Shown here piece by piece: positions 33,524 through 43,595 of a stretch of 64,000 nucleotides of DNA (positions within the stretch are counted from its first letter, which is position 1; every line of letters begins with the position of its first letter). This DNA is from Pyrus communis. Its lineage: Eukaryota > Streptophyta > Magnoliopsida > Rosales > Rosaceae. The DNA is taken from the NCBI RefSeq assembly GCF_963583255.1, contig NC_084809.1, positions 11,141,997 to 11,205,996 of the forward strand, read 5' to 3'. The notes beneath the pieces were generated by a model. That model worked only from the letters and a program-made list of their open reading frames with translations, was not told the origin of the DNA and did not search any database. The position numbers were made by a program, and so were the translations under genes.

Positions 33524-36235
33524 TTGAGAAGGAACAAGAAATTGCAAGAGTCTAATCCTCCTAGTCCCGAACCTGAAGTAGAAAAGCAAGAAGTTGAGGT
33601 TGAAGAGGAGGCCACGGCAAGGTTTGAAGAAGAAGTACCAACCATGGCAGCGGACAATCGAACCATCAAGGAGCTTTCTGCCTCGGGTTTGGCCAATGCA
33701 GCCCCTCTTTGCATCCAATACCCCAATGCAGCCCCTGAGAAGACCGATGAATTTGAGTTGAAGTCCAGCTTGCTACATCATATACCCAAGTTCCATGGGT
33801 TATCAATGGAGGACCCCAATAAGCATTTAAAGGAGTTCGAAGTCGTATGCTCAAGTATGACACTGGTGAACGTGGACAGCAACATATTGAAGATGAAGGC
33901 TTTTCCTTTTTCTTTGTTGGAGAAGGCCAAAGATTGGTTGTATGAGTTGGCTCCCGGCACTGTCACATCATGGGAGAGTATGAAGCGAGCCTTCTTAGAG
34001 AAGTTCTTTCCGACATCACGAGTCATTCTTCTTCGCAAGAAGATTAGTGGAATTCAGCAAAGCCAAGGTGAATCTTTTCCAACTTATTATGAACGTTTTA
34101 AAATTCTTGTTGCTTCATGTCCACAGCACCAAATGAAGGAGGAGCTACTTCTTCAATATTTTTACGGAGGTCTTCTACCACTTGAACGGCAAATGTTGGA
34201 TGCATCCACGGGAGGAGCTCTAGTGGACAAGACACCTAGGGATGCCAAAACTCTCATTGCTAATCGAGCACTCAATGCACAACAATATGAAGGTGTTGGG
34301 CAGAGAGACACCTCACGGCCACAGCATGTAAATGAGGTAAGTTCTATTTCTGAGTTACAATCCCAGATGGCTAACCTTACGTCTATGTTATCGCAGTTTG
34401 TTGAAGGCCCTAAAACGCAAGGAACTACAATCTGTGGTGTATGCTCCATTCAAGGACACCAATCTGATCAATGCCCTCAATTAATTGAGAACAGAGGGTG
34501 GGAATCTGCCAATGCCGTGGGCTATGAGAATCAAAACCAACCAAAGGGTGATCCTTTCTCCAACACATACAATCAGGGATGGCGTGACCACCCCAATTTC
34601 AGATGGAGAGATGCACCACAATATACCCAACAAAGTGGATTTCGACAACCCTCGGGTTTCTTTCCAAGGCCAATGGCACCACAACCACCTCCTCAAGCAC
34701 AATCATCCCAAACCAACTCAGGTACGTCTATGAATGATGATAAAACATATCAATTATTAACCACAATGGCACAGGGAATGCAGAACCAAGCAAAGGAGGT
34801 TAATGAGCTAAAGAAGCAAATGGGCCAAATGGCCGAATTTTTGGGACAATTCCGTGAAAATGGTAAGTTACCAAGCACTACGGTGGTCAATCCCAAGGGT
34901 GGTTTCGAAACGGCCAACGCAATCACCTTGAGAAGTGGAAAAGAAGTTGGCATTACATCCAAACCATCACCATCAAGCCCCGAAGAGGATGAAAAACGGA
35001 GAATTGAAGAAGAGAAAGCAAGACAACCCATGGCAAAGGTGGACATACCTTTGCCGCAAGCTTCTAAGGATCCCAACTTGTCCAATTTGACCAAAAAGGG
35101 TAAGAATGTGTCAAATTCGGTTCCTACTAATGTGATTCCACCAAACGTGCCTTTTCCTAGCAGGTTTATGCAAACAAAGAAAGAGGAAGCCGAGAAGGAC
35201 ATTCTTGAGACGTTTAGGAAGGTCCAAGTAAACATTCCTTTACTTGATGCCATTAAGCAAGTGCCCAGGTATGCAAAGTTTTTAAAAGAGTTATGCACAA
35301 CTAGGAAAAGAATTTCAAACAAAGAAGTTGTGAAAGTAAGTGAGAATGTATCCGCGGTTTTGCAACGAAAGTTACCTCCAAAATGTAAGGATCCAGGGAG
35401 CTTTACTATCCCATGCGTAATTGGAAACACTAGATTTGAACAATGCATGTTAGATTTAGGTGCTTCTATTAATGTCATGCCATATTCCATTTATGCATCT
35501 ATGAATCTTGGTGAGTTAAAACAAGATGACGTTATAATTCAATTGGCCGATCGTTTTAATGTTTATCCCAAGGGAGTCCTTGAGGATGTTTTAGTGCAGG
35601 TCAATCATCTCATCTTTCCTGTAGATTTTTATGTCTTAGAAATGGAGGATTCAAGCCATGCTCCATCATTGCCACTCTTGCTAGGCCGTCCGTTCATGAA
35701 AACAGCCCAAATAAAGATCGATATGGCTAAAGGAGCACTAACAATGGAGTTTGGTGGTGATGTAATTAAATTCAATGTTTATGACTCTATTAAGAATCCT
35801 AACGATAGTCATTCTTGTTTTGTCATAGATGTGCATAAGGACACATGGCCGAAAGAATCCACACTTATCACGAAGGATGTATCAAGAACCACCATTGGAG
35901 AAGAACTTGGAGTGATTGCCCTACAACCACCCAATATGGCCGAAAGTAGTCCTGGTGATATTGTTGATGGAACTGCCACTTTTGAGCCGTCACCACAATA
36001 TGTTTGTAAGTCTTCAATCCCACTTTCAATTCCCATGTCAATTAATAGGTTGTTACCTTCTTTGGTGCAGGTGCCCAACCGATTTCAAGGTGGTGGGAGC
36101 AGTTACATGGACTTTCGGAACCACAACACCACCATCCGGAAGGATCATTATCCCCTCCCATTCATTGAGCCATATTATGAAAGTGTTAAAGGAGCATACC
36201 GTGGAGAACATACCCCTCCATGCCGTGGGCTCTAA
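33524..36235 (+). CDS. Gag-protease polyprotein, Athila-like, 903 codons
   Basis: One uninterrupted frame. Residues about 85-240 form the retrotransposon gag domain (PKFHGLSMEDPNKHLKEFEV, then KDWLYEL and FLEKFFP). A zinc knuckle CGVCSIQGHQSDQC of the form CX2CX4HX4C is near residue 304. A Gln/Pro-rich linker and a charged region follow. A retroviral-type aspartic protease with the DLGAS active-site motif is near residue 642. Near residue 865, NHNTTIRKDHYPLPFIE is a scrap of the reverse-transcriptase start (usually DYRKLN...RKDHFPLPFID), after which the frame runs into unrelated sequence and stops. The integrity of the frame fits a recent insertion. In such a gag-only element the protein may still assemble particles, while polymerase functions would have to come from elsewhere. 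Confidence 0.88.
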   Translation: MRRNKKLQESNPPSPEPEVEKQEVEVEEEATARFEEEVPTMAADNRTIKELSASGLANAAPLCIQYPNAAPEKTDEFELKSSLLHHIPKFHGLSMEDPNKHLKEFEVVCSSMTLVNVDSNILKMKAFPFSLLEKAKDWLYELAPGTVTSWESMKRAFLEKFFPTSRVILLRKKISGIQQSQGESFPTYYERFKILVASCPQHQMKEELLLQYFYGGLLPLERQMLDASTGGALVDKTPRDAKTLIANRALNAQQYEGVGQRDTSRPQHVNEVSSISELQSQMANLTSMLSQFVEGPKTQGTTICGVCSIQGHQSDQCPQLIENRGWESANAVGYENQNQPKGDPFSNTYNQGWRDHPNFRWRDAPQYTQQSGFRQPSGFFPRPMAPQPPPQAQSSQTNSGTSMNDDKTYQLLTTMAQGMQNQAKEVNELKKQMGQMAEFLGQFRENGKLPSTTVVNPKGGFETANAITLRSGKEVGITSKPSPSSPEEDEKRRIEEEKARQPMAKVDIPLPQASKDPNLSNLTKKGKNVSNSVPTNVIPPNVPFPSRFMQTKKEEAEKDILETFRKVQVNIPLLDAIKQVPRYAKFLKELCTTRKRISNKEVVKVSENVSAVLQRKLPPKCKDPGSFTIPCVIGNTRFEQCMLDLGASINVMPYSIYASMNLGELKQDDVIIQLADRFNVYPKGVLEDVLVQVNHLIFPVDFYVLEMEDSSHAPSLPLLLGRPFMKTAQIKIDMAKGALTMEFGGDVIKFNVYDSIKNPNDSHSCFVIDVHKDTWPKESTLITKDVSRTTIGEELGVIALQPPNMAESSPGDIVDGTATFEPSPQYVCKSSIPLSIPMSINRLLPSLVQVPNRFQGGGSSYMDFRNHNTTIRKDHYPLPFIEPYYESVKGAYRGEHTPPCRGL

Positions 36236-38125
36236 GGGAGGCTAAGAAGATTATTCGTCGGGCTGCAAGACGTAAAAGAAAGCGATACTTGGGAGGCAAC
36301 CCATGCAATCAACAAAGGAAGAACTTGGGAATTGCTCCACACTCAGATTTGCATCCCTAAACCCTTTCCTTTGTTGCTTACTTTATGTTATGTGTAATGT
36401 GTTCAATTGTGTTTAAAACATTGAGGACAATGTTTGATTGAAGTGTGGGGGGGTAACTAAGTATGTTGAGGCAAATTCGTGGAATTTTATTACCCATAAC
36501 TTCCAATGTTGTTCCTTGCTGTTTTTAAGTGTTTTTAAGCTATTTTAGATTGTTTTAGAGTGTGTTGACTTAAAAATCCAAAAATACCATAAAAATTTGA
36601 AAAAAAAAAAAAATTGTTTTGAAAAACCCAAAAAGAGTTGTTTTTGTGTGTTTGTTTGTGTCGTAGGTCACCTTCCAACACAATGATGAGGATTTGGTTT
36701 TTAATTGCATGATGCTGTGAAAGAGAGTTATAAACATGGATGGAAGTTTGATATATTCTTGGTTTATACTTGGTTATAGTTGTTGTTTATGAATTCATGT
36801 TTGTAATATGCTTGAAGGAAGGAACTTAGAATAACATTACAACCCTGACAGACTTGAGCTTTAAACATTCTTTGGAGAGTATTAATCTCTGATTCTTGTT
36901 TTCAAAACTCGTTGCATGATCTCATTATTCTTGCTTGGTTGCTAATTAGAAGGCGTTTCATCAATTAGTTCCAAATGCTAGAACTTGCATCCATTCCAGT
37001 CAAAGCATGATTGCATAATATATATCAAGATGAAGTGTGTAGTAAAGCCATCAACCAAACAGCCAACCCATGCACTATATATATATTGTAGGTCATAACC
37101 CCCATTGAGCCATTGTTAGCCTTTGTTCTTTGTTTACCCATATCATCCCCACCTAGCCTAGATTAGGACCACCCATACCCTTGTTCTTGAAGCATAGTAA
37201 GCATGACTTAGAGGGAATCCTTTCGAATATGCAAAACAACAAGTGTGGGGGAATTTGTGTGTGTGTGTTGATATGCCACGAAAAGAAATAAGGCATAAAA
37301 AAATAAAAATAAAAATAAAAATAAAATTTCGTGAAAAAACAAAAAGAAAAGAAAAAGTTGTGAAAAGAAAGAAAAAGAGGATGAAATAAGTGAAAATAAG
37401 CTCACATGTTTGTGGTAGTTGAAGAAAGGGTCCAAAACGTTGAATATGGCCCTAAGAGTTGTGTGAATTGTTCCCTTCTGTGTCTAAGTGAGTTTCTGCA
37501 ATCATAAGTGATTCTAAGTGTCAAATTTCATTACTTTGCTTGCTATTGCTTAAAGAACGTTTGTTATCTTTACCTTTCATTGTTAGCCAATCACCCTTAC
37601 CCCGTTACAATCCTTATGCTTCAATCTTGATCATTATGTTTTCAATAATGTGGAGTTCGGAATTGATGTAAGCATATGGTATCCCTGGTTCTCGCATCTA
37701 ATTGGTAGCATTCCTTTCATGAGATCTTATTCATATACATTCCAGAAAAGTGCTTTCCTTGTTATAAACATATGTGAGTGTTTAGTTTCATATTTACATC
37801 AATCTTCTCACATATACTTAGTGTAGGGTGTGTAATCAGAAAGTCTGTGTGAAAATAAGAGAGTATCTTGTAAGGAATTAAGTGATTTCTCTAAGGCATG
37901 TTACTACATTCAAACGTTGTTTTAAATTGATTAAATGAGAACTAGTAAGGAGTGATTATGATTACGTATGTGCCTAAGCATAAGGATGACTAAAATCTAT
38001 GTGATTAATGTTCTTGAACATGTCATGTGCATTAAGAATCCCTGAGACCATTTTTGGAAAGTTTAGGTTTTGTTTTGTTTTTCTGTTTTGCTCGAGGACT
38101 AGCAAAAGCGAAGTGTGGGGGAATT
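36236..38125. other. 3' non-coding region of the Athila-like element
   Basis: Starts with the ACTTGGGAGGCAACCCATG segment common downstream of coding regions in this lineage and ends in the polypurine tract before the 3' LTR. No further pol domain or envelope-like frame was recognised. Confidence 0.7.
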
Positions 38126-40313
38126 TGATAGGAGCATATTTAGGCAACTTAGTTGGCTTGTTCTTGTGCATTTATGTTGTTATTTCTTAGTTCTTTAACT
38201 CTTTTAAGTTATTTTCGTATGTTTTCAGGTTCTAAGGGCTAAAGGAGCAAAGAAGTGCACAATGGAGCACTTTTGGGCTAAGGATGGATAGCTTATGCTT
38301 GGAGCCAAAGTGTTGGACGAAATTGAAGGCCTTGTATGCACTTTAGGACATAAAACAAAGGGCCTAGCCCATTCTAACTCCCCAAGCCGTGCATTCTCCA
38401 TACATTCCAGCCTTCCCCTTTGTGTCAAAGTCGTGCACCCCCTCACCAACAAATAATTCAGCCACATGTATTCATCATGCACTCCAAATACAAATGTATT
38501 CTTCCATTCACTCTTTAATCATTCACTCACATGCTTTCCCAACAAATAATTCAGCCACCATCCCTTTTTCCCATCCTTTGCCGTGGCCTTCCCACCATTC
38601 CCCACTCCATTCCAGCTTTCCACCAACCTAGCTGCACCTTACATGCATTAAGTAGTCATTCTTTTCATATTGCAGCCACCATCATGCATATATTCCCCCC
38701 TTAAGCTGTCACACTTCACATCATTCACCCAAAAAACCATCATTTACCGTGCATCTCCACATTCCAGCTTTCCCCCTTCATTATTGCAGCCACCAACCAA
38801 CCTAGCTGTCATTCCACATGCATTCCCTCTTTAATCATTTAGTCACATTCTCTCCCATTCTCTCCCTATAAAACCATACACATTACACACCATCAAACAA
38901 CCCCAGACCTGTGCATAACATTCCATTTTCCAGCATTTTCTCCTCCATTGCAGCCACTCCAACCACTCCCCATCCCTCCAAAACACTACCCTACCATCAC
39001 ACATCCATTCCTCCATACAAATACCACCCCAAAACCTAACCCCAGACCCGTGCATAACATTCCATTTTCCAGCATTTTCTCCTGCATTGCAGCCACTCCA
39101 ACCACTCCCCATCCCTCCAAAACACTACCCTACCATCACACATCCATTCCTCCATACAAATACCACCCCAAAACCTATCCTTAGACCTTGTGCCGCAACA
39201 AAGAGGAGGAGAAGAGGGCCTAAACGTTCATACAATTCAAGTTTGAGTTGTTGGAATTTTTAGGTGTTTCCTTTCCTTGATTTCAATGGTTAAATTTACT
39301 TATCTTTGTCTTGTACGTATGAGGAACTAAACCCCCTTTGGCTAAGGGTGTATTCGAAACCATGATTATATATGTGAAATAAGTTGATTACTTCCGATTA
39401 TCGTTGCATAAGTCGTGAATACAATTTGCTTAACCGTTTGATTTAGAACTTATTCTTGTATGTTGATTGAGAGTGCACGCTTAAGTTGCATGCTTGAATT
39501 TGGTGCTAGGATATAAGTTTGTTTCACCTAATCGTTATGAGTTTATATTCACAAGTAGTGAAGGTCGCTAGTCACGATCATGTTAAGTAGATTCCTGGCA
39601 AGAGTATCATGCTTTTCATAGTTACAAATGTCTTGTCGATGCTTATGATTTCCAAAGAACGTAATGATTCTAACTTGTATCTTTATCATGCTGTTCATAT
39701 AGAGAACTTGTTAGGAATAATTTGATTGCGATGCATATTCATCCAATTCAATGATTCTAGGGAAATCTGAAGGTTAATTTAAGCGGACCTAATTAACTTG
39801 GAGCGTCGAGGTTCATAACTTATTGAATTGATAACTGGAAATTGATTTACGTTGCATATATTTCATGTGTGGAGAAGAATCCCTTAGCTATTCCATCATC
39901 CATTGATTCATCACAATTTTGTCTTACAATCTGTTTTCTTTACAATCTGCCCATTTAGTTAAATTCGTCCAAACACAATCCCCCCATATTTTGTTGAGTC
40001 TTAGTCAGTCAAATCTGTTTTATTTTGTGTCTTTAAGCATTTGGAGTCATAAACACTTTCAAATTCGTCCAAATCAAGTTCTAGTTTCTGTTTGAGTCAA
40101 TTTGATTGTTTTAGGCAGTTTGAGTGTTTCAAATCTGTTTTGAGTCATAGTAGTCTTGTTAAGAGTCTTTAAGTTTAGTTTTTGTGTTTTTAAGTCAATT
40201 TATATTAGATTAGCACCCCTAGTTAATCCCCGGTTAGAACGATCCCTACTTACATCATTACTACAATTGTCACAAATAGGGTTTAATTTGTGTGTCACAT
40301 TCGTAACGCATCA
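38126..40313 (+). repeat. 3' LTR of the Athila-like element
   Basis: 2188 bp, with the same 139-bp tandem repeat (starting 38899 and 39038). Near-identity to the 5' LTR indicates a recent insertion. Confidence 0.92.
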
Positions 40314-40536
40314 CATTCTTCATGGTATCTGAGCAGGTTGTCCTGCGTGTGAAGCTCACCAACTATACGTGCTTGACTTCACCCGATTTGTGTTGTCCAC
40401 ATGCTAGGCTTAAAAATTGACCACATATGAGTGGACGTGTTGAGAGTATCAATCATACATCAGGAAAAAGAGGACATTGCATGTGCTTATAAGACGTTTA
40501 GCAAATCTCATATTACCAATTAATTTTATGATGAAA

Positions 40537-40569
<33 letters not shown>

Positions 40570-40640
40570 CACTTCTAATATCATCCTTGACATTATTGCC
40601 ATCACTAATATTTCTTATGTATTTATGATCTAATTATATT

Positions 40641-40885
40641 CAAAGCCGCCTTTATGATCAAATATATACATATAAAAATCTGACGGGCCTAAAAGCCATC
40701 AGACTGCTACCTAGAAGCCATCAGAGTCAGACTACTACCTAAAAGCCATCAGACTACTACCTACAACTAACCGAGGCAAACAATTCAGAGACAGACTACT
40801 TTTCTCACGCCAAAATCCCATTGCTGCGTTCCACTTTTCTTCTTTTCACACTAGACTACCAAAGCACGGGAGGTCGGAATCCCAA
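40641..40885 (+). mobile_element. Truncated hAT 5' end, unit 2
   Basis: Starts CAAAGCCGCCTTT after ATTATATT. It has an internal deletion relative to units 1, 3 and 4 and ends at the same breakpoint (GGAATCCCAAAC). Confidence 0.75.
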
Positions 40886-41024
40886 ACATTAATCATGAAT
40901 GAACCCTTTAGATGCCAACATATATTTTTATATCTCCAGTTTGCAACTCTTTATTGAAGATATTGCCTTAACATTAATCATGAATGAACCCCTTAGATGC
41001 CAACAAATATTTTTATTAACTTCT

Positions 41025-41553
41025 TGTTGAGAGTACAAATCCCACATCAAGAAAGAGATCGATCTTGTATGTGCTTATAAAAGGTTGGACTACTCTTCAT
41101 TACCAATTAACCTCAACTTTCTTCATGGTTTCAGAGTAGGTTGACCCAAGTATAAAAATTAATGGTCACACGTGCTCCACGTCACCCAATTTGTATTGTC
41201 CATGTATTTGGTTTGAGAATTCGTCATGTGAAGGATGCGCGTGAGGATGTGAAAGTTAAGGAGTCCTACATCATAGAGGGAGAAACCTTGCCATTGATCA
41301 TATGTAAGTTGGCAATCGGTTTTGTGGTGGAACCCCTTCTTCATGGTATCTGAGTAGGTTCTCCTATGTGTGAAGCTCACCGACTATACGTGCTTGACTT
41401 CACCCGATTTGTGTTGTCTACATGTTAGGCTTAAAAATTCACCACACTTGAGGGGACGTGTTAAGAGTATTAATCATACATCAGGAAAAAGAGGTCTTGC
41501 ATGTGCTTATAAGAGGTTTGACAAATCTCATATTACCAATTAATTTTATGATG
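41025..41553 (+). mobile_element. TRIM-like module D
   Basis: Three LTR-like units starting about 41025, 41247 and 41459, with primer-site-like TGGTTTCAGAGTAGG and TGGTATCTGAGTAGG between them. Confidence 0.75.
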
Positions 41554-41655
41554 AAAGCTCTTTTTTTTTTTTTTTTTTTTTTTTCACTTCTAATATCATC
41601 CTTGACATTATTGCCATCACTAATCTTTCTTATGTATTTATGATCTAATTATATT

Positions 41656-42042
41656 CAGAGTCGACTTTCTTGGAGTGCAACCGGTTCCATGGCACAAGGC
41701 CCCCAAAAATATTTTTTATTGAATATAATAATATATATAAATACTAATCAAATCAAAATATGTACATATAAAAATCTGACAGACCTAAAAGCCATCAGAC
41801 TACTACTTGAAAGCCATCAGAGTCAGACTACTACCTAAAAGCCATCAGACTACTACCTACAACCTATACAAAAATATATAAAATAACAAAGGGCAAAGTT
41901 AATCAATTAAAGTGGAGAACCCCACTAAACGAGGCAAACAATTCAGAGACAAACTACTTCTCTCACGCCAAAATCCCATCGTTGCGTTTCACTTTTCTTC
42001 TTTTAACACCAAACTTCCAAAGGATAGGAAGTTAGAATCCCA
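41656..42042 (+). mobile_element. Truncated hAT 5' end, unit 3
   Basis: Starts CAGAGTCGACTTT after ATTATATT and ends at the shared breakpoint (AGAATCCCACA). Confidence 0.78.
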
Positions 42043-42180
42043 CATTCATAATGAATGAACCCTTTAGATGCCAACAAATATTTTTATATCTCAAGTTTGC
42101 AAATGTTTATTAAAGATATTGCCTTAACATTAATCATGAATGAACCCTTTAGATGCCAACATATATTTTTATTAACTTCT

Positions 42181-42708
42181 TGTTGAGAGTACAAATCCCA
42201 CATCAAGAAAGAGATTGATCTTGTATGTGCTTATAAAGGCTGGACTAGTCTTCATTGCCAATTAACCTCAACTTTGTTCATGGTTTCAGAGTAGGTTGAC
42301 CTAAGTGTGAAAATTAATGGTCACACGTGCTCCACGTCACCCAATTTGTATTGTCCATGTATTTGGTTTGAGAATTCGCCATGTGAGGGAGGCGTGTGAG
42401 GATGTGAAAGTTAAAGAGTCCTACATCGTAGAAGGAGAAACCTTGCCATTAATCATAAGTAAGTTGGTAATCGGTTTTATGGTGGAACCTCTTCTTCATG
42501 ATATTAGAGCAGGTTGTCCTGCGTGTGAAGCTCACCAACTATACGTGCTTGACTTCACCCGATTTGTGTTATCCACATGTTAGGCTTAAAAATTCACCAC
42601 ACGTGAGGGGACGTGTTGAGAGTATCAATCATACATCAGGAAAAATAGGACCTTGCTTGTGCTTATAAGAGGTTTGGCAAATCTCATATTACCAATTAAT
42701 TTTATGAT
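42181..42708 (+). mobile_element. TRIM-like module E
   Basis: Three LTR-like units starting about 42181, 42400 and 42614. It lies immediately upstream of the full hAT element. Confidence 0.75.
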
Positions 42709-43595
42709 GAAAGCTCTTTTTCATTTTTCATTTTTTCACTTCTAATATCATCCTTGACATTATTGCCATCACTAATTTTTCTTATGTATTTATGATCTAA
42801 TTATATTCAGAGTCGGCTTTGGGGGAGTGCGATAGGTTCTATGGAACAGGGCCCCAAAATTTTGGGGGCCCCCAAAAATATTTTTTATTGAATATAATAA
42901 TATAGATATAATAATATTATATATAAATAATAGATAGAAATACTAATCAAATCAAAATATATACATATAAAAATCTGACAGGCCTAAAAGCCATTAGACT
43001 ACTACCTAAAAGCCATCAGACTACTACCTACAACCTGTACAAAAATATATAAAATAATAATTCACAAAGGGCAAAGTTAATCAATTAAAGTGGAGAACCC
43101 CACTAACCGAGGCAAACAATTCAGAGACAGACTACTTCTCTCACTCCAAAATCCCATTGTTGCGTTCCACTTTTCTTCTTTTCACACCAGACTACAAGAG
43201 CACAGGGAAGTCAAAATCCCAGACGTTGTGCCAGTGTCCCAAACTCCCAATGTAATTCCCTTCTCTCTTCGTCCCATTGTTATATTTCCCACAAATTATT
43301 AAACCCTAATTTATAAATTTATGAAATTAAAGAGAAACTTCCAAATTATTAGAGTGATGTAGACTTCGATCAAAGTAAGATATTTACTAATTTAAGTATA
43401 TTGACGCAAAATTTGAAGATTTGGGTATTCCTCATCTATAATGATTTTTATTTTTTATTTTTTTGGACTTTTCAGGGCAAAATCAAGAGAAGAGCAGTCA
43501 CAAAAAAACGCTAGACACACACGTTTTACGGACTATCAGGTTTCATTGTTCATACTTACTATAATTTTATTGTGATCTTGTTTGAGATATAAAAG

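Larger units (their letters stand above)
31047..40313 (+). mobile_element. Athila-like Ty3/Gypsy element, gag-only, young
   Basis: Two 2188-bp LTRs (31047-33234 and 38126-40313), both TGATAGGAGCA...GTAACGCATCA, differ at about 30 positions by eye. The target repeat is CCTTC (31042-31046) / CATTC (40314-40318). The primer-binding site directly after the 5' LTR is TGGCACCGTTGCCGGGG, the type seen in Athila elements. The polypurine tract AGTGTGGGGGAATT precedes the 3' LTR. The internal region codes only for gag plus protease. A short reverse-transcriptase scrap is all that is left of pol, so movement would depend on a relative. Confidence 0.92.
30732..40533 (+). mobile_element. TRIM-like module C, split by an LTR element
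   Basis: Unit 1 and most of unit 2 lie at 30732-31046. The rest of unit 2, the second primer-site-like sequence and unit 3 lie at 40314-40533. The break is the insertion site of the Athila-like element. Confidence 0.8.
29456..42807 (+). repeat. Tandem array of about 1.1-kb units (TRIM module plus hAT 5' end)
   Basis: Four successive units start at about 29456, 30594, 40886 and 42043. Each has the ATTAATCATGAATGAACC leader, a three-LTR TRIM module, a spacer ending CTAATTATATT, and the first 245-405 bp of the hAT element. Only the last unit continues into a full hAT. Unit 2 is split by the 9.3-kb LTR element. Unit lengths without that insertion are about 1138, 1020 and 1157 bp. Confidence 0.85.
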
